Of a DNA stretch of 8,513 bases, positions 6,280 to 8,513 are shown piece after piece (position 1 is the first letter of the stretch; every line of letters starts with the position of its first letter). The notes beneath the pieces are model-generated. The model was given only the letters and a program-made list of their open reading frames with translations, was not told the origin of the DNA and did not search any database. Position numbers and translations under genes: made by a program. The stretch is from Acidobacteriota bacterium (GTDB lineage Bacteria; Acidobacteriota; Vicinamibacteria; Vicinamibacterales; CAVVIG01), in assembly GCA_003223775.1 (NCBI GenBank), contig QHWK01000501.1, positions 1 through 8,513 of the forward strand. The letters are read 5' to 3'.

Positions 6280-7398
6280 TTGCGAATCGCCATTTTTGCG
6301 CCTTACGACCTCGCGCGCCCGGGAGGCGTGACGACGCACGTCCGCGCGCAGGCGCGCGCGCTGCGCGCGCGGGGCCACGACGTGGCGATCTTCGGACCCG
6401 CCTCCGGCGCGCTGCCTGACGGCGAGCGCGCGCTGTCGTCGGCGATCTCCATCACCTTCGGCGGCACCGAGTCGGGGCTCGGCCTCGATCCGCTGAGCGC
6501 GCGGCGCGTCGCGCACGTGCTGCACCGCGAGCGGTTCGACATCGTCCACGTGCACGAGCCGCTCACGCCGCTCGTCCCGTGGTTCGCGCTGCGATCGTCG
6601 CGCGCGCCGATCGTCGGCACCTTTCATGTGCACCGCGAGGCGGGACATCGTCTGTATCCGGTCGCGCGACCGCTGCTTCAGCGCTTGATTGCGCGCGTGT
6701 CGGCCCGGGTCGCCGTGTCCGAGGCCGCGCGCGACACCGTCGCGGCACACTTCCCCGGCGAGTACGTGATCGTGCCGAACGGCGTCGATGTCGACGCGTT
6801 CCGCCGGCCGCAGCCGCGGCCGCCGGCACTTGCGGACGGCCGGCGTCACGTCGTATTCGTCGGCCGCCTCGAAGCGCGAAAAGGCGTCGAGCATCTCGTC
6901 GCGGCGATGCCGCGCGTGTGCGCGCGCCACGCCGGCGCGCGGCTCGTCGTCGTCGGCGACGGCGGCGCGCGCGCGGCGCTCGAATCGTCGGCGCGCGCGC
7001 TGTCGGTCGATGCGCAGTTTGTCGGCGCGGTCGGCGACGCCGATCTCCCCGCGTACTTCCAGTGGGCCGACATCGTCTGCTCGCCGGCGACCGGCGGCGA
7101 GAGCTTCGGCATGGTGCTGGTCGAGGCGCTCGCCTGCGGAACGCCGATCGTCGCGACGCGAATCGACGGCTACCGCGCGCTGGTTGGAGGAGAGGGCTGC
7201 GGGCGGCTGGTGGCGCCGGGCGATGCCGGCGCGCTGTCGGCGGCGCTCTGCGAACTCCTCGACGACGACGAGGAGCGCCGGCGTTGCGGCGCACGCGGCC
7301 TGGCAGTCGCGCGCGCGTACGACTGGTCCGTCATCGCCGGGCGGCTCGAGTCGATCTATGAAGCAGCGCGGGATTCCAGATCCGATCGTGCTCGATGA
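6280..7398 (+). CDS. GT4-family glycosyltransferase, PimA-like
   Basis: A retaining GT-B glycosyltransferase, 372 aa, that would transfer a sugar from a nucleotide-sugar donor, possibly to a lipid. The N-terminal Rossmann domain starts MRIAIFAPYDLARPGGV (GG at 15-16), then 'FDIVHVHEPLTP' (86-97) and 'VGTFHVHRE' with H118. 'VAVSEAARD' and 'IVPNGVDVDAF' end the acceptor domain. The donor domain has 'VVFVGRLEARKG' with R196 and K201, 'RLVVVGDGG', and the EX7E motif E274-E282 in 'GESFGMVLVEALACGTPIVA'. These places match, by memory, those of mycobacterial PimA, though the acceptor here is not known. The conserved start implies a TTG at 6280; the open frame extends upstream to 6169 within the hydrolase but with no family match. 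The 3' end overlaps the convergent gene by 68 bp. A phosphatidyl-inositol role specifically is not claimed. Confidence 0.9.
   Translation: MRIAIFAPYDLARPGGVTTHVRAQARALRARGHDVAIFGPASGALPDGERALSSAISITFGGTESGLGLDPLSARRVAHVLHRERFDIVHVHEPLTPLVPWFALRSSRAPIVGTFHVHREAGHRLYPVARPLLQRLIARVSARVAVSEAARDTVAAHFPGEYVIVPNGVDVDAFRRPQPRPPALADGRRHVVFVGRLEARKGVEHLVAAMPRVCARHAGARLVVVGDGGARAALESSARALSVDAQFVGAVGDADLPAYFQWADIVCSPATGGESFGMVLVEALACGTPIVATRIDGYRALVGGEGCGRLVAPGDAGALSAALCELLDDDEERRRCGARGLAVARAYDWSVIAGRLESIYEAARDSRSDRAR
7331..7398. other. 68-bp convergent 3'-end overlap of GT4 and LtaS-like genes
   Basis: The plus-strand gene stops at TGA 7396-7398 and the minus-strand gene stops at TGA 7333-7331, so both coding 3' ends share 68 bp. 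In the glycosyltransferase the overlap encodes the last C-terminal helix and a charged tail. In the other gene it encodes 'LIEHDRIWNPALLHRSTRAARR'. No terminator hairpin can fit between the genes. Confidence 0.8.
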
Positions 7399-8513
7399 GA
7401 TACGACCACGTGTCCACCCACTCCATCAGCTGCGCGGCCGTCGGCAGGGACGCGTCGCCCGATCTCGGGATCCGCTCGCCCGAGAACGACGGCCGGATCT
7501 CTTCGCCGTTCGGCGTCCGCGCGTCGACGAACGCCGAGTAACCGCCGCGATCGAAGCGTACGCCGCCCGGACGAATCGCCAGCGCTGTCCGGCCTGACGT
7601 CCGCGGCGGCCCGAACAGATCCGCGCCCACCGCCGCCGTCGGCCGATCGTCGCCGACCATCGCGAGAATCGTCGGCAGCATGTCGACGTGGCTCGCCGGC
7701 TCAGCGATCCGCTGCGGCGTCCCCTCGCCGTCCGCGCGGCGGCTGACGATCGCCGCCGTCCACTCGTTGTCGTTCTCGGGCAGCCCCGACGTCTTGCGGA
7801 GATTCGTGTAGAAGGCGTGATCGCCGACGACGATCACGATCGTGCGGTCGGCGCGCGCGCGGCGCGCGAGCATCGCCAGCAGCCCGCCGGCCTGCTCGTC
7901 GGTGTAGCGCAGCACCTGCTCGTAGCGCGCGCCGAGGCCGGCACTCTCCGGCGCTTCCGGCTCGCCCGCGTCGGCCGGCAGGCGGAATGGATAGTGCGTG
8001 CTGTAGGTCGAGACGAACGCGAACAGCGGCTGCGACGCCGCGGCCGCGTCGTGGCGGCGCACTTCGTCGATCGCGCGCGCGACGATCGTGCGATCGGTCG
8101 CCGACGCGCCGCTCGCGACGAGATCGCTGACGCCGCCGTACCACCGCCGCAGCCATCGGTCCTGGTTGTCGAAGTGCGGATCGGCGCCGACGTATCGCGT
8201 GTCGTAGCCGAGATCGCGCAGCCGCTCCGGCAGGCTGTCGAACCGCCGCGTCGAAAAGTCGGTCGTGATCTCCTTGCGGCGATGCGGCCACGCCGACGCG
8301 TGGAACGAGAGGACCGAGGGCGCGCTCGGAAACGCATTGGACAGATACGACGTGAAGACGGCGGCGTGCGCGGCGAGCGCGTCGAGGTGCGGCGTCGCCG
8401 TGCCGCTGCGGCCCGTGATGAAGCCCAGATCCTCCGCGCGCAGGCTCTCGATCATGACGACGACGATGTCCGGCAGCGCGCGCGGCGCGATGCGGTCCGG
8501 TGCTGGCACGTAG
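7331..8513 (-). CDS. LtaS/sulfatase-like alkaline-phosphatase-superfamily protein, N-terminus beyond right edge
   Basis: A sulfatase-fold (PF00884-type) hydrolase or phosphoglycerol transferase. Numbering from a GTG at 8509: 'DIVVVMIESLRAEDLGF' (14-30) holds the first metal ligand E21, as in LtaS-type 'MES' motifs. 'ATPHLDALA' and 'NAFPSAPSVLSF' follow; the nucleophile, Thr in LtaS, is probably Ser62 or Ser65 here. 'TYSTHYPF' (H172), 'VVGDHAF' (D230, H231) and 'HVDMLPTILAMVG' complete the family pattern. The frame is open through the right edge (a Tyr codon precedes the GTG), so the start and probable N-terminal membrane segments lie outside. The GTG at 8509 is not claimed as start. The C-terminus ('SYLIEHDRIWNPALLHRSTRAARR') lies in the 68-bp overlap with the GT4 gene. 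Whether it is a sulfatase, phosphoglycerol transferase or phosphoethanolamine-type transferase is undecided. Confidence 0.85.
   Translation of the reverse strand, partial: YVPAPDRIAPRALPDIVVVMIESLRAEDLGFITGRSGTATPHLDALAAHAAVFTSYLSNAFPSAPSVLSFHASAWPHRRKEITTDFSTRRFDSLPERLRDLGYDTRYVGADPHFDNQDRWLRRWYGGVSDLVASGASATDRTIVARAIDEVRRHDAAAASQPLFAFVSTYSTHYPFRLPADAGEPEAPESAGLGARYEQVLRYTDEQAGGLLAMLARRARADRTIVIVVGDHAFYTNLRKTSGLPENDNEWTAAIVSRRADGEGTPQRIAEPASHVDMLPTILAMVGDDRPTAAVGADLFGPPRTSGRTALAIRPGGVRFDRGGYSAFVDARTPNGEEIRPSFSGERIPRSGDASLPTAAQLMEWVDTWSYLIEHDRIWNPALLHRSTRAARR

Overview
This window is a high-GC (about two-thirds G+C by eye) bacterial chromosome segment. Its mix of secreted peptidase, amidohydrolase and TPR proteins would fit a soil Acidobacteriota such as a Vicinamibacteria-like lineage. 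That placement is inferred from protein style and base composition, not from a marker gene. There are no tRNA, rRNA, CRISPR, transposase or phage genes.

Layout. Positions 1-5388 are a minus-strand run of four genes, read right to left. (1) A secreted TPR-type protein of unknown function with a histidine-rich core (3847-5388). (2) A secreted S9-family prolyl-oligopeptidase-like peptidase, broken by a frameshift near 3114 (1803-3753). (3) A secreted imidazolonepropionase-type amidohydrolase (345-1670). (4) The N-terminal 115 codons of an ABC ATPase that runs off the left edge (1-345) and shares one base with the amidohydrolase stop codon. The TPR-S9 gap holds a G-rich 9-bp tandem array. The S9-amidohydrolase gap holds an A+T-rich inverted repeat that also supplies the S9 stop codon.

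A divergent spacer (5389-5585) separates this run from two plus-strand genes. These are a small alpha/beta-hydrolase with no serine at its nucleophile elbow (5586-6260) and a PimA-like GT4 glycosyltransferase (6280-7398). Converging on the latter from the right edge is an LtaS/sulfatase-like alkaline-phosphatase-superfamily protein (7331-8513, N-terminus outside the window). Its 3' end overlaps the glycosyltransferase 3' end by 68 bp.

The three exported proteins of the left cluster plausibly act outside the cytoplasm, with peptide or amide breakdown the likeliest theme. The GT4 and LtaS-like proteins suggest envelope glycolipid or polymer modification. I do not see a clearly new multi-gene system. 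The items most worth a second look are the A+T-rich four-copy decamer repeat, the frameshift junction in the S9 gene, the G-rich array just upstream of the S9 ribosome-binding site, the altered nucleophile elbow of the hydrolase, and the conserved-looking His cluster of the TPR protein.
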